From: Taxillus chinensis
Taxonomy: Eukaryota; Streptophyta; Magnoliopsida; Santalales; Loranthaceae
Length of the DNA stretch: 64,000 nt
Reading direction: 5' to 3'
NCBI GenBank assembly: GCA_023512835.1
Contig: CM042091.1
Location: 39,446,107 to 39,510,106, forward strand
Part shown: in pieces, positions 1 through 12,236 of the stretch
How the letters are laid out: each line of letters opens with the position of its first letter
Numbering within the stretch: position 1 is the stretch's first letter
The notes under the pieces: model-generated
Database searches by the model: none
Told to the model about the DNA's origin: nothing
The model's input: the letters and a program-made list of their open reading frames with translations, nothing else
Made by a program: the position numbers and the translations under genes

Positions 1-297
1 TAGCTACTCTGGATGCAAAGTCAACTTACTGACTACAGGTTCAACATGACATCTATTCCTCTGTACTGTGACAATACCAGTGCGACTGCCATCAGCAACA
101 ATCCAGTTATGCACCCAAAGACTAAGCACATTGAAGTCAGGTATCACTTCATCCGAGATCATGTTCTTAAAAGGCATATATCTCTTAAACATGTTGCTAC
201 GAATTATCAACTCGCAGATATACTCACCAAGCCCCTACCGGATGCAAGATTTTCTGAACTACTCCTCAAATTAGGTATACTTGACTTGTCTGCATAG
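1..297 (+). pseudogene. Ty1/copia pol C-terminus (RNase H end), partial
   Basis: This is the last ~95 codons of a copia polyprotein, entering from the left edge. Family signatures are visible: CDNTSA, then KHIEVRYHFIRD, then LADILTKPLP, ending in the short tail usual for plant copia RNase H. The first codon in this frame is TAG, where related elements usually have CAG (Gln) before LLWM, so the copy is probably inactive through a C-to-T change. It belongs to the same Sirevirus-like element as the features up to 4551; the pol stop at 297 is followed by repeated polypurine-like motifs and an envelope-like ORF. Most of pol lies outside the window. Confidence 0.9.
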
Positions 298-1913
298 CTT
301 CTAATTTATCACTCCACCAGTATTTCTTTCAGGACTTGCATCATGATTCTTAATGAAAGTTAGACACTTACTATAGTTCATGCTGATCATGCTTGCTGCT
401 AATATGTATTTGTTCTGATTATCTTCTCATATCTTCACATGGGAGGATGCTTGTGTTCCCTAACTGAAGTTGTTAAGCTGACATAATTAACACTATATGA
501 GTATACTCTTCCTCGGATTTCATGATTCATATTTTCATGTATCATCTCATGTCCAATGCTGTCTCATCTTGATTACACTATTAACATGTCTAGTTGAAGA
601 AATGAAATGGGTTAGCTCGGAATGTTAGTGGATGAAATCACAATGGAAGTCTGTTCAGCTTCTGAAGTGAAGTTCCGAAAGGATAGACAACATACTTCTC
701 AAAATCTAAATCATTTAGCTGGAAATGTCATCGGGAGGATTGCAAGATCTAAGGGGCAGAAAATGCTTATTAATTACTTAAGTAATACCCCTCTTATATG
801 TCTCGTGACCTCTTTTCCGATTGTCTATCTGAGGGGGAGTTCATCACTGAGAGGATTGCACGATCTACAGGGGAGCAAAAGCTTTATTTATTATTTCAGT
901 AATAACCCCCAATATGTCTCGGATGCTCCTCCCTCTTACTTCTCACTTCCGGATCTGACTGGACATACATTGTTGAATCATCTTTGTGGCATGTTCGGCT
1001 GTTTTTATTTCTTCAACTATGCATCTAATTGGATAATCAATTGATAACATCTAGCATGTGTTCTTTTTTCCATTCTCACTCATGAATCTTAATCGAGTAA
1101 GTCATATATAGTTCATTTATCTTGGCTACAATGTTCAACATGACGGTTTCACTATGTTGACTAATGTGAACTTATGTGTTTCTACTCGACACATGCTTAT
1201 TTTTTCAATACCGTTAATTCAATCATTCGTTTGTATGTGTCTCGCATTCATTTTCAATGCATGAGTTCTACCTTCTCATTAGTTCGGATTATGTTAATTT
1301 TTCATATTTGTTTACATCCGTACTAATACCAACCGTCAAAGCTCAATGTTCCTTTTAGTTTATCTTCATGCAGTACAGTTTCCGATTCACTTTGCATTTT
1401 CACTACTCTATCTTGCTTGAAGTCTCGGATTTGAAGTGTTGTGGTACCTCATCTTTCTTCGACTTTAAGACAAAGAAAGGAATCACTCTCTCCAACACTC
1501 TCTGTTGCTCATCCGAATATACTTCTATGGATTACTTTTTAATCCAGATGATCATCGGTTAATTTCCTCCAGACTCTTGAAATACTCAAGTCTTATCACG
1601 TGTTTTTGAGGAGGAATAATGATGGGCTATTTTAATTGCAAGTCTCAAGACAAGCATTTTCCTAAGAAGGCATACGAACTATTATGAATACTTGACTCTA
1701 CGACCTCCACGTCATTTCTACATTCGGAGGCGCTCATGTCTCAAGATAAATGACATCAGCTTGTCAGGTGGATCACTATTCATCTCACTTAATCCCAAGA
1801 TCCGCTGGCAACCACGAACTCAGTCTTATATATACTGGATTCCCACACGCAGCGCGAGTTTACATTTCTAAATCCCTAAAACCTCGTCGCTCCTCCAATC
1901 TCTAAGACCCCTT
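298..1913 (+). other. Sirevirus-like post-pol region with repeated polypurine-like motifs
   Basis: Non-coding stretch between pol and the envelope-like ORF. It holds repeats of a motif of the form GAGGATTGCA-N-GATCTA followed by a purine run, at about 732-765 and 847-885, and another purine run (GAGGGGGAG) at 831-839. The same motifs occur in the diverged second copy at 42540-42700 on the minus strand. Multiple polypurine tracts downstream of pol are a known Sirevirus hallmark. The 140-residue ORF across 622-1044 is not counted as a gene because its homologue in the second copy is in another frame and is full of changes. Confidence 0.6.
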
Positions 1914-3640
1914 TTGGAAGCCTCCCACATCCTGAATCTAGTTTCCAACCCTGTCGATCTTTTTATCGACGACATTCTTCAGTTTTACCAACGGATCCGT
2001 TGCACCACCGATTCTATCATCTCCTACGTCCGAGGTGAATCCATAATGATCACCCCCGCCGTCCTCCGTGCTGCTCTCAATCTTCCCCCCGATGATCCTC
2101 AGTGCCCAGATGCTGAGACAATGGCCACTTCCATGGGCTGCTCCTATAAAGGGAAGGAATACAAGGTGAAGTCCTTCCAAGGTCGCTACTAATGTATGGT
2201 GACCATATTGAGCCGGTGCCTACTAGCTCGTATAATAGCTCTGGACTCCGTCCCGTACGACCTTCTATTGACTACGTACGGAGTCTTTGAGGGTCTCCCG
2301 ATGGACTGGGGGACATTCTTGTTCCGATTACTAAAGAACTGTCCGAAGAACCACTCCTTCGGGCGGATTCTCAGCATTGTCTTTCGGCATCTGCATCCGA
2401 TCCATTTTGCCAGATATGATGTTATCCCCTTCCCTTAGGCTTACTATCTTCGCCATCTTATGCCTGATGGGAACATGATAGCCCGCCATCCTTCTACTGC
2501 TCTCCACCTTCTTCCCGCCTCAAAACAACAAGGCAGTTTGGTTGGTGATCCCTTCGACAGGCATGCCCCAAAAGTCAGCTCTGCTCACCGGTCCTCCCGG
2601 ATTTGGTCCGTTGCTGCACCCTCCATCTCTCGAGCCTCCCAGTACAGCGTCCGTGCCGACCCCTCCGAGGTTGCGGGACCATCTCAGCCAAGTTTACCTC
2701 CAACTGTTTCCCCAGCCCCTTCTGCTGCGGATGTCCCCACTCCCTCCACTTCCGCTGTTGATGCTGCTGTTGCCACTGCAGTCGCTGATGTCTTAGAATC
2801 TATTCTGGAAGCTCTTTTGCCTCCACTTCCTCAACCCTGGGACTACCTCGATCATCTCTCCGCCGACACCTTAACGGATCTCTGGTTCCATTTTAGCCTG
2901 GCCTACACCGCCTATGTTCCTGACAACGACCTCAAGGTGTTCTATGCACGTCATACCAAGTCGCCTGAGGAAATAATCGTCTAGAACTTGGACCACGGCT
3001 TCCTTACACCGGCCCACATTCCGGACATTCCCTTTCCTATTACCTCCGGACCTGCCCCTAATGCACGGGTTCCTTCCCCTGCCGAGGCTAGGCCCGCCTC
3101 TCCGCCTCTCCTGCCGCTGCCATCCTTGTTGTTGACCTCTCTGGCCAAAGTGCGTCTGCTGCTCCAGATGCCTCTGATGCTTCGGACGGCCCCTCTGCTA
3201 CTGCTGCGGACGTCCCCTCCACTCTTACTGACTCCTCTTCCAAGCGCACGCCTGCACCTGTTCCTGCAAGGGAGTCTTCTAAAGCTCCGGAGTTGGCACT
3301 TGGACGTGCCTCTTTTGGCACGTTCCACTCCGATGTTGTGCTCTCTGCCCAGCTGGACCGTCACGCCCAAGCCTAAAGCGCCCAAATTTCTTCCATCGCC
3401 GCCAAGGTTGATGCTCTCGGTGCCCAACTCCTCTCCGCCCTGACTGACTCTTCCACTTCCATCGAGCAGAAGATGGATCTCGTGGCCTCATCCGTTCATT
3501 CCTTGTCTACATCTTTCGCGGACTTGGCGCACACGATGGCTCGTCCTCCTCCCGTGCCTCAGCGATCTGCCAAACCGGGGGAGAAAGTGTCATCTGATCC
3601 TTCTGCCCCTTCCTTAGCTATCTGATCCTTCTGCCCCTTC
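1914..3640 (+). pseudogene. Sirevirus envelope-like / plant transposon-domain ORF, frameshifted
   Basis: Reads in pieces (1914-2192, 2196-2438, 2460-2984, then broken). The N-terminal part matches the 244-residue minus-strand copy at 40724-41458 (ASHILNLVSNP, FIDDIL, KGKEYKVKSFQGRY, GLPMDWG). It resembles the putative plant transposon protein domain that I recall from Sirevirus envelope-like ORFs. The middle is rich in Pro, Ser and Ala, followed by a region with coiled-coil character. A TAA right after FQGRY (2190-2192) and several later shifts break it. The position downstream of pol fits an extra ORF of a Sirevirus. Function is unknown; the envelope-like name is historical. Confidence 0.65.
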
Positions 3641-4551
3641 CTTAGCTCGTGCTGAGAAATGACTTGCGTCTTCACTGCATCCACTTCCGGGAGTTACAAT
3701 TCCCAAACGTAGTCGTTTTTCTCAGCCCAGCTACTCCCTCAACCACTCCATCCGCAGCAGACACCTTCCTCCCATCATATGCGGATCGTGATCGTCTTGA
3801 TGCAGATGGATGTGTTTTTGATGCAATGACCCAGGTATGCCGCGTCAAATGCCGAGCGAAGATGTTTATCAGATCTATACCCCTTCTCTCCTCAAGACAT
3901 CCAGACTAGTCATTCTGAGATGGGTTTGCTTACCACTGAAGACATAGACAACTTCTCTCAGGCAATTAAGATGGAGATGAGGCTGTTTTCGTCTCTGTAC
4001 AAGGATGGGCACATGTTTAATGTTCTGCCATGTTGGAATGAGGGCTATCTTCCAGATGTAACCCACATTCAGACCTTCATCGATGGAACCGCTGAGGATA
4101 GCATTCCCTGGAAAACTCTTTCATCTATCCTCATTCCGTATCGGGTCATGACACCGCACTTCATGCTGGTTGTTTTTATGATTCCGTTCAAGCAGCTGAT
4201 CTTACTTGATTCTCATTAGATTGGGGAAAACAATGTTAGAAGGAATCAGTGGGAGCCATTGTGTCTTCGATCGACGAAGCCGTAAAGCAATCTAGACTTT
4301 ATGAAGATAGGGGCCTAACTCCGTTGGGTCCAACTGAAAAGCTGAAGGCGACGATCTGGGGCAAGAAACAAGTGCCACAACAGCCTGATGGAGATAGTTG
4401 CGGAGCATTTGTCTGTTTCTTCATCAAATCTATAGTAAAGGTGGATAAAAGCTGGAACACTATCCAAGCCTATACGAAGGAGCAGACAATGGAGCTAAGG
4501 GAGAAAGCAGCAACAATGATCTTCAAGTATAGTAAGCCTTATGAACCTTAG
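3641..4551 (+). pseudogene. Ulp1/C48-protease-like domain carried by the copia element
   Basis: Pieces 3649-3909, 3920-4219 and 4249-4551 form one degenerate product. The second piece has TPHFMLVVFM (candidate catalytic His, codon 4157-4159) and LLDSH (candidate Asp, codon 4208-4210). The third has QQPDGDSCGAFVCFF (candidate Gln and Cys, Cys codon 4399-4401). This His, Asp, Gln, Cys order is that of Ulp1/SENP SUMO proteases (peptidase family C48). A TAG directly after LLDSH and a shift separate the pieces. The second copy (38695-39374, minus) preserves GDSCGAF and the flanking order. The His is followed by Phe rather than the usual Trp, so this is a divergent member. Whether it was ever an active protease cannot be judged. 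Confidence 0.65.
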
Positions 4552-4559
4552 AAAAATTT

Positions 4560-6331
4560 TGTGTAAAGTAGAGTAGAGTATATGCTCTAGATGGGACAAA
4601 CCTCATATATGGAGTGAATATTCCTATGAATGTCAATATGAAGAGATTGACTTCGTTTAGAATGTTCTAAGATAGATTTTGACTGTGAATAGACAACACA
4701 AAGAGTAGACTAGATGATTATGTTGTATCTGTTTGAACAAGATTATATGATAAATCATTCAAGGATGTTTTTGTTCTTTGATCAACACGACGCACGGCAC
4801 TTGGAAGAATTCTCATCGGATTCTTTCTCTAGCATTGGAACTTTCCTTTTTTCTGCAAGAGTTATTTCTTTAATGAATATCAGAATATTATTTCTTGAGT
4901 TCTGTATTCCTTGTTTTCTGTGAGAGGTTGACTCATTTATTTTGTTAAGTGTGTGAGAGATATATTTTAAGGTTATAGTACATGTGCGCCTTGTCGTCCA
5001 TCCAGATAGTCTGGCTTCCCACCACTAAATTTGCGAAAGTACGGAAGATGGGTTGATCTGCTTCGATTCTACAGATTTGTTGCCCATGCTGCTTATTTGC
5101 ATGCCCATACTAGTTAAATTAAATCGGTGCCATTCATCTGATGGTGGTAGGTGGTAGTCATTAATGCAGCAATAAATGCGCTTGACTGTTCAAAGCGGCA
5201 CAGGCAAGCTACACAAACCCTAGCTAATGATATCGCTAAGTACAGATGTTGTGTTGTGAATTTGCCTCAAAGGTCTGGTGACTCAAAGATTTACCTCGAA
5301 GATTTGAGTCAAGCCTATCTTGGTATACCATAATATTTCTAACTTCAATAGCATTAGATCATGCGAGCCTTCGACTCTAGTTTTCTTCAATTCTTCGTGG
5401 GTAGTAGTTCTTCGTGGTTTTTCTTAAGAGTGTACTAACTCACTACTAGCTACAAGTCTTCGACTCTGTCTTCGAGTCTTCGTGGATGGCAGATTACAAG
5501 TTAGCGTACGTCAAATGGTTCACTCTATGTTAAGTGAGTCTTCGACTCTTCGAGTCTCCGACTCTAGCTACAACTCTTTGGGTGACTTCTTATGTAGAGC
5601 ATATATAGCCTATGCCTGTTGTTTTAGCTGTGAGTTTTCGACTCTGTTTCTTTGAGTCGTTCAGTTTGCTTCAGAGGCCTAAGATGTTCTTCAACCATTT
5701 TATTTCTTTGGCCTACGAACTTATACTGGGTCTTCGACCCTGTGAGTCTCCAACTCTCCATGTTTAATGCTTAGTCTGTCGTCGTTAGGTTATTGCAGAT
5801 TGAGTCTCCATTTCTCCTAGTCTTCGACTCTGCGGCTCCGACTCTTCAGCTACGACTCTGCTTTTAAGATCTACGAGTCTTGATCTTATTTATAGACTGA
5901 CAATTCCTTTTGATTACAACTTCTTTTGTCAGTTCATTTATTTGAGAGACCTAGACTCTTTGACCTTCAAGTTTGCGAGTCTTTACATGTTTTGTAGTTA
6001 ACAGATTTCGCTTGCGACTTCAACTCTTCGACCCTTTAAGTCTCTAAGTCTCATTATCAACTTATGTTCTGTCAGATTTCGCTAGGGCATCTTTGGGGAC
6101 TCTTTAGTTTCAAATTCTTCGGGTCTTCAAGTCAGTCATAGTTCTGTCACTTTCTAGTTGCGATTCTTCGACTCTTCGAGTCTACGAGCCTTTTACCATT
6201 CAATGTAATAATAGTTTACTTATCTTCGAACTTTGACTCTACGACCTTTATACCTTCAGATTTTTGAGTCTCCAAACGTAAAAATGTTATTGACAGCTTC
6301 ACCAAATCCTATGGTTCCCAACAATTAATTA
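4560..6331 (-). mobile_element. Reversed copia-type LTR fragment with TCTTCGACTC repeats
   Basis: Read on the minus strand the sequence starts TGTTGGGAACCATAGG at 6331, a typical copia LTR start. It then runs through a region (about 5340-6300) packed with degenerate GAGTCTTCGACTCT units, and ends near 4560 next to the stop of the Ulp1-like ORF. A diverged homologue occurs at 58550-59041 and 60880-61300, where the LTR end (58481) is present. The last ~80-100 bp of the LTR seem to be missing here. No polypurine tract precedes the start at 6331. Confidence 0.6.
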
Positions 6332-7560
6332 TAAACTCTTAGTTATAGATTTATACTTAACTTTTTCAGTTAAATACTTGAATCACTTGAACTAGGGTTT
6401 AAATATTTATTCTCTCTAGATTATTGTTAGATCATAATCAAGATCCTCAAAAGAAAGTAACTTGGCTCGAGTTAAAATAAGATTAATTTCGTGAAGGATG
6501 TAAAATGTGCCCCATCACATAAGCCCATTGAGGCAAGCATCAACATTGTTGGAACATATAGTGTTTACCTTATAGGGAGATATACTATAACCGGTGCATT
6601 GTAATGTTATATATACGTGTACCTGTAATGAGATATATAGAACATTATTTTTTTCTCCCTTTCCGCAAACATGAACTCAAGTAACGAAAATTCTCACAAC
6701 GGCCATGCCTTCTAACCAGGGGCAATGGCCCATATGCGCTATTGGCTGTTGTGGACTGGACTAGTATCCAGGTGTTGCCTTTGCTTGACACGACACGCCT
6801 GTAGCCTGATGGTGTGATGGTCGATCGACATCCACGATGCCACAATGAACAAATGGAGATTGAGAGAAGTGTACCTACGCGTTAGGGTAAGGTCTAAGTC
6901 AAGTACGGCTTTTCAAGTCGCAACCTTCTAACTTTTAAGTAAGTTTAAAAAGGAGTCCAGGCACACTCGCCAAATACATAACGTCACCCTTGCTTTCAAC
7001 CCAAGCTTTATCGTGTAACCCAAGTCATTAAGCTATTCAACCCTATGTACAACCCTATGTACCTCAACATTAGATATTATGTGCTAAAGTATCTTAGGAT
7101 CTGCTTGAGTAAAGATCCATTCTATGTATCTCAAACATGCATTTATACTCATGAGAGTTGCATTACATTAGGGTATGTAATGAGGATAACACCTAAAATA
7201 TATTATTCGTGTAACCCAGATTTCGGGCTATTACCGCTACTTCTAATGGCCCCACAAAAATTGGCGCGACAGCATCGGATAATTTATAAGACAAATTGGT
7301 CTATCATATGCCAGCTGCAACGGAGGAGTCAAATCAGATCACAAACAAATGAAGACGCTCACAAGTAGAACGCAAGGCTTTAAATAGCACACGATATCGG
7401 GTGCCATTATTGATGAGCCATAAGCTAGAAGGAAACGCAAGGGACCCGAATTGGCAGGCTAAAGAGGCATGTACAAAGCCCAGCTAAGTCTCTTTAACTG
7501 TCTCTCAACTAAGCTCCCGAAAGCAAGAGAAAAAATTCCAAATTCGTCCCTCTATAACTC
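6332..7560. other. Intergenic, no gene seen
   Basis: No ORF with recognisable family features. A possible short copia-like LTR start (TGTTGGAACATATAG, about 6550) is followed by TATATA-rich sequence, but no partner or target duplication was found. The right part should contain the 3' UTR of the DUF863 gene, whose stop codon is at 7561-7563. Confidence 0.4.
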
Positions 7561-10328
7561 TCAGTTAACAGTGCCGCTTTGGCGCTCACATCGTTGGCCA
7601 ACAGGAAGTGTTGCCAGAGGATGGTTACTTGGAGGACATCTCTGCCGGCGGGGGGCGTCTGGTCATCTTCCCCCACCCTGTAAGGCTCTTCCCACCCTCC
7701 AAACCTACCTCAAGGTCAAGTTGTTGCTCTAGTGGCATGCTGACTGAGGTTGCCGCAATAGCGGTAGTTGGGCTACCCATAGTCACTGACTGCCACCTTC
7801 CCCCTAGTGCACCCATTTCTGGTTGCAGCATTCCTTCTTGTGGGGCCACATTGCCAATATTGACCTGTAGCTCTCATCAGCCCTCCAAACGTCTGAAGAT
7901 CTTCTGTAACCTCCTGTCTCGCTAAGGAAGCAAGCCCTGGGAGAATGTCGCATTGGAAGTCCCTTCGCTGCCTCCCCTCTCTTCCGCTGACCCCTCTGTG
8001 AACTGTTACCCGCTAAAAGCGTGGTCCCTGATGCTTCTATGACGCTGGGATTGTCCAAACTCTGAGGCCTAGAAAGGTACTCTTCTTCCATATCTGTCTC
8101 TTTCAATCTCAATGTCATAATCTCGAAATAATCCATCAGCCCATGAGAGGAAGACAGTTTAAGATTTCCCCCCAGTTTTCCTTCCCCTTGAGGCTCTGGT
8201 GGACTTGATCTGAAGATCCTCCAAGCAGGAAAAAGCAACCTCTACAAACAATTGGAGGGGGTTTGCCACTGTCTCTTCTTGCTCAAAGCAAGTGCTATCA
8301 TTTACTTGAGTGCAGTCACTGGTTGACGAAATGGCAATTATGGCCTCTGCTGCTGTCTTCACAAGTTCATCAAGTGGATCTTCAGCTACATATTCCAGTG
8401 ATGCAAGAGGTTTCTCGCTTACCTTCTCTGGAGATTCTTCTTCCATAGGTAAAATGATATCTTGGTATGTCTCAGGAACAGCAGGAATTTCCAAATCTAT
8501 CTCTGTTGTATTCTTCCCATTGCAGAATGGATTGGAGGGTCTCATCGGAGATTCCTCAGTTCCACACGAATTTAGATCAATATTGAAGCCAGCGGCTTCT
8601 GATTCTGCTCCCTTTTCTGAAACCACAATCTCTGCAGCCATCAGTGCGCTCACGTCAGAATCTGCAGGGGCCAAGTTAATATCTGGGAGTCCCTCAGCCT
8701 TATTTTTGGTATCTCCCCCATCATGTGGATGCAAAAGGGCATCAGATGGGGGTGCAGGAAAGGAGGAAGAATCAGTTTTAGCAACACAAGGCTTTTCAGA
8801 AAAGGACATGCCAAGATTTTTACTAGTGCTCAGGCAGTCACCAATATCGACCTTCTTGAGCTCGATAGCATTACAACCAGATGAAGCTGATATGATATTT
8901 TGCGCAATTTGGCTGGAACCCTTTCCATTTTCAGCTTCACTGGACCAACTGTTCGTATCAGCTTGGCAGAAATTCAAGTCGATGCTGTCTGGATCCCCGC
9001 TAGGTTTCTCAGCCTCATTCTTACAAACAGGCTTCGCTCTCAACCAAGGAAACACATCCCCATGGTCTTCATGCTTCTTTACCGCATCAAAAGCCCCAGT
9101 ACCTTCCTGGGGGATTGCCCCATTGGATGAACAACTAGACAGCACCATATTCCAATTGGCATCTTTCTCGGCATTCACATCAACATACCTTGACGTCTTG
9201 AAAGACTTAACCATAGCATGACTCATGGGGCATTCAGGGGGGGCAGTGTCACAATTTCTGTAGCTTGTGCAGTCAAAGCCAATACAAATTGGCTCTTCCT
9301 TGGATCCCGATGAGGACCCATAATAGAATCCATTTCGGATGGGCATTGCTCTTCCAACATCTGGGTTTGAAGGCTGAGGAGACTTATTCAACGAAGCAGG
9401 TGAGCTTAAACATGTTTGAAGTGGTAATGGCTTCTGCTTCAGGCTGATACTCGACTTCTCCCTACACAAAACTGAGTGGGACTGGGACCAAGAGTTGCCC
9501 ATATCAGGTGAATGACGAAAGGGAAATGAACTGTGTAGTTGGGATGCCATGAGAGGCGACAAATGGTGGTTATAATTGGAGGCATCATGACTTCTTTCAG
9601 AGATTTCTAAACCAAAAATAACCCTCTCTTTCCAGGAATATCCCTTGTTTTGGTCCATTGGAAGGCAAGGAAAAGGTCCATGAGCTTGATTAAAAATACT
9701 ATGTGTCTGGGATGCCAAATTCAGTGTTTCTTGCTGAAAACCTTGAGAAATAGATTTCTGGTTACTTGTATTTTGCCCTTCAACAAAGATGAACCCAAAA
9801 TAAATAAATAAATGAAAGAAAATCAGTCATGAAAGGAGCAGTTTTATATTTAAAAAACGGCAACATTGTTCGATTTAGGAGGGCATTTTTGGTCACCCAT
9901 CTATACCAAGGCAGTTCATACGTTTCATAGTCAACTTGAATAAAGCAGAGGAGCTTTTCTTCGAGCACATTTAAGATCAAACACAATTTTAATATAAAAT
10001 TATAAATCCCCCACTATTTTTTTAAAATATAAAGCAATCAATATGGCTTGAGATTTGAAAACCAAAATTTTAAGGTCAACATTCATTGTTAAATAAAAGA
10101 AAAATATTAATCCTCTCGAAAAGAGAATAGGCCACATGCATATAACTTTAAGTTCTATGATTCTCTAATACAAAGGATGAGTAACATTTTTGTAACCAAG
10201 CAAAAGTCAAAGAATAAACAAATGACCACATTTTAAAGATTACCATGGAAATGTCCCACATCCCTTTGTATTTGAGAATTAAAACATGTAAAGTTATGTG
10301 CCTATATGGATAGACGTCCTATTCTCTT

Positions 10329-10366
<38 letters not shown>

Positions 10367-11539
10367 AAAATTATAAAGTTCAGTCAATAAGTTGATAGGA
10401 TTGAGCTGCCAACTTTTTATGGGAAATGTTAACAGCAGCAATGCAAAAGATTTGATAGCTAGAAACAGGCAGATCAGGAAGAAAATGGAGATTTTATTTG
10501 GGGAAAAGCATACAAAACTAATTGTGGCTCCAATAAAAGGTCTATACCTGTTGCAATCATGTAAGGCAACTGCTCCGAGCCATTTACTTTGCAATCAAGA
10601 AGTTTATTGCTTAGGATCCCATTATCCCTTTGGTCATGGGGTTTCTGTATAATGGCTTTGGGCATACAGACAAACTGTGATTTTGGTGTGGCAAAAATTT
10701 CCTGTCCTTGGAAAAGAAACAGCTTTGTACTGCTCTTAGATGCAACTTTGCAATTTCCAGGCAGATAACTCGATTCAGGAACATTTTCATCACTACATTG
10801 GTCTTTTGTTTCAGTCTCAATATACTCATCAGCTGAAAGTTGTAGATCTAGCATTTTTCTCCCAACCTTGGAGGGTCTGCACTCGAGTATTTCACAATCC
10901 TTTAAACAGCCTACACTTTGGGATGCGATTAGGCTGGGTTGCATACACTTGCCATTTATAAAATTCAAAGAAGAATGAAATCTTGGAACATGCCATTTGC
11001 AGGAATCTTCTGGTGGCCTTTGAGATACAATGGGGCTTGATGACAATGAACGCTCAGTGGAAATCATATGTTTATGCAATTGCTTTCTTTTAATATCACC
11101 CATCAAATCCCTTTGTATCCTGTACAGGCGGTGAAGTTCACATACCTATTTATTACAAAAAAAATCATATTACATTCCAGGAGGTAGAAAAATGTAATAA
11201 ATTTTTCAGAATGTACAATCCATTGAAGACGTAGTTACTGATAAAATTCTGAAGCGTTTTATGCATCTGAATATTGTGGCACATCAAGAAAGAATATTAG
11301 ACCAAATATACCTGATTCCTAAATATCGCCTCATGCTCAAGCATTGTCTGCTTTACTATATCTTTATCATATCTAGCATATACATCTGGCACACTTGGCA
11401 AAAAACCTTTGCAATACTGCCTTTTCGAAAAGGTTTTCTCTCCATAATACATGGACCAGTTATTGTTAGAGTCTTCATTAAGTTCCCTCATGGGGTAATA
11501 TCCTGGCAAGTAGCTTTTACACTGCACTTTTGTTCCCAT
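7561..11539 (-). CDS. DUF863 family protein (plant-specific), three coding exons, four apparent +1 shifts in the last exon
   Basis: Coding exons on the minus strand: 11539-11312 (76 codons, starts MGTKVQCKSYLPGYY), 11145-10548 and 9777-7561. Introns have GT/AG ends; phases join exactly (ATG/VCELHRLYRIQRDLM at the first junction, MIATGQNTS at the second). Family landmarks follow in order: VKQTMLEHEAIF, LHRLYRIQRDLM, a GRKMLDLQLSADEYIETE block, DINLAP and IDLN motifs, MDYFEIMTL, then an Arg-rich RRDFQ-DILPGLASL block, LTGWGKMTRR and a basic end. To read this through, one base must be removed in each of four runs: 8168-8173, 7974-7977, 7800-7804 and 7650-7655. With that the length is about 1,012 residues, usual for the family. 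Function is unknown. The gene is either intact with assembly errors or a recent pseudogene. Confidence 0.88.
10331..10364. repeat. (AC)n microsatellite in DUF863 intron 2
   Basis: About 17 uninterrupted AC/CA units lie inside the intron between the second and third coding exons (9778-10547). It is likely polymorphic; no coding role. Confidence 0.9.
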
Positions 11540-12236
11540 TCCCACAAAACTAACAGAAGAATCACGGGTCAAAACCCTACTGAAGAAAAACAATAAATAT
11601 GTATATCACAATCATAAGTAATATAATTGCTTTACTAATAAAAGCCATTGCAATCCAATAATAAATCCAAAGCAGAACACCCCATACTCGTTCACTCAAG
11701 AATAAAATAATCTTAGCCACAATGAAGGCTACAAAATTTGTATATGTGCTTTCCACATTCCACCACTACAAAAATGAAAAAATCATTGCTGTGGGGTTTT
11801 TCAAAACGGTTCCAAATATTACCAAACGGACAAAGTTTTAAAAGCTAACAGGCATGTAATGTAACATTGACCCTTCAGGAAAATCATTATAAACTTCTAT
11901 AGACAATCTCGCTAGATCAGATCTTTGCATATGAAAGTATTCAAAAAGAAATACTGACTTTTTAGCAAAAATGACTTGTTGTATTTTGAGGCTCATCAAC
12001 ATCAGATCAGGAAGTCATGAGAGCCAGCAAATACTAAGATTGTTTTAAAAAGAATAAATTTCTATCAAAGCAAACCGATTTATGAATTGAAATGGCATTT
12101 CCCATCCTTTCTCCAGAAGTATTTCCATTTGTAATTGTGCAAACGAAAGACTGATGCTATAATTCTAATAAAATATGATCTCCATAAAGTATTGTTACTC
12201 CTTTTGCATCACCTATTGAGATAATTCTATCCCCAT

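Noticed and set aside
6550..6690. Short copia LTR or TRIM starting TGTTGGAACATATAG
   Set aside because: No partner LTR, primer site or target duplication could be shown.
8310..9221. Plus-strand 303-residue ORF
   Set aside because: Antisense shadow of DUF863 exon 3; no family features.
11764..11790. CACTACAAAAATG in the DUF863 leader intron as a CACTA terminus
   Set aside because: No matching inverted terminus or subterminal repeats were found nearby.
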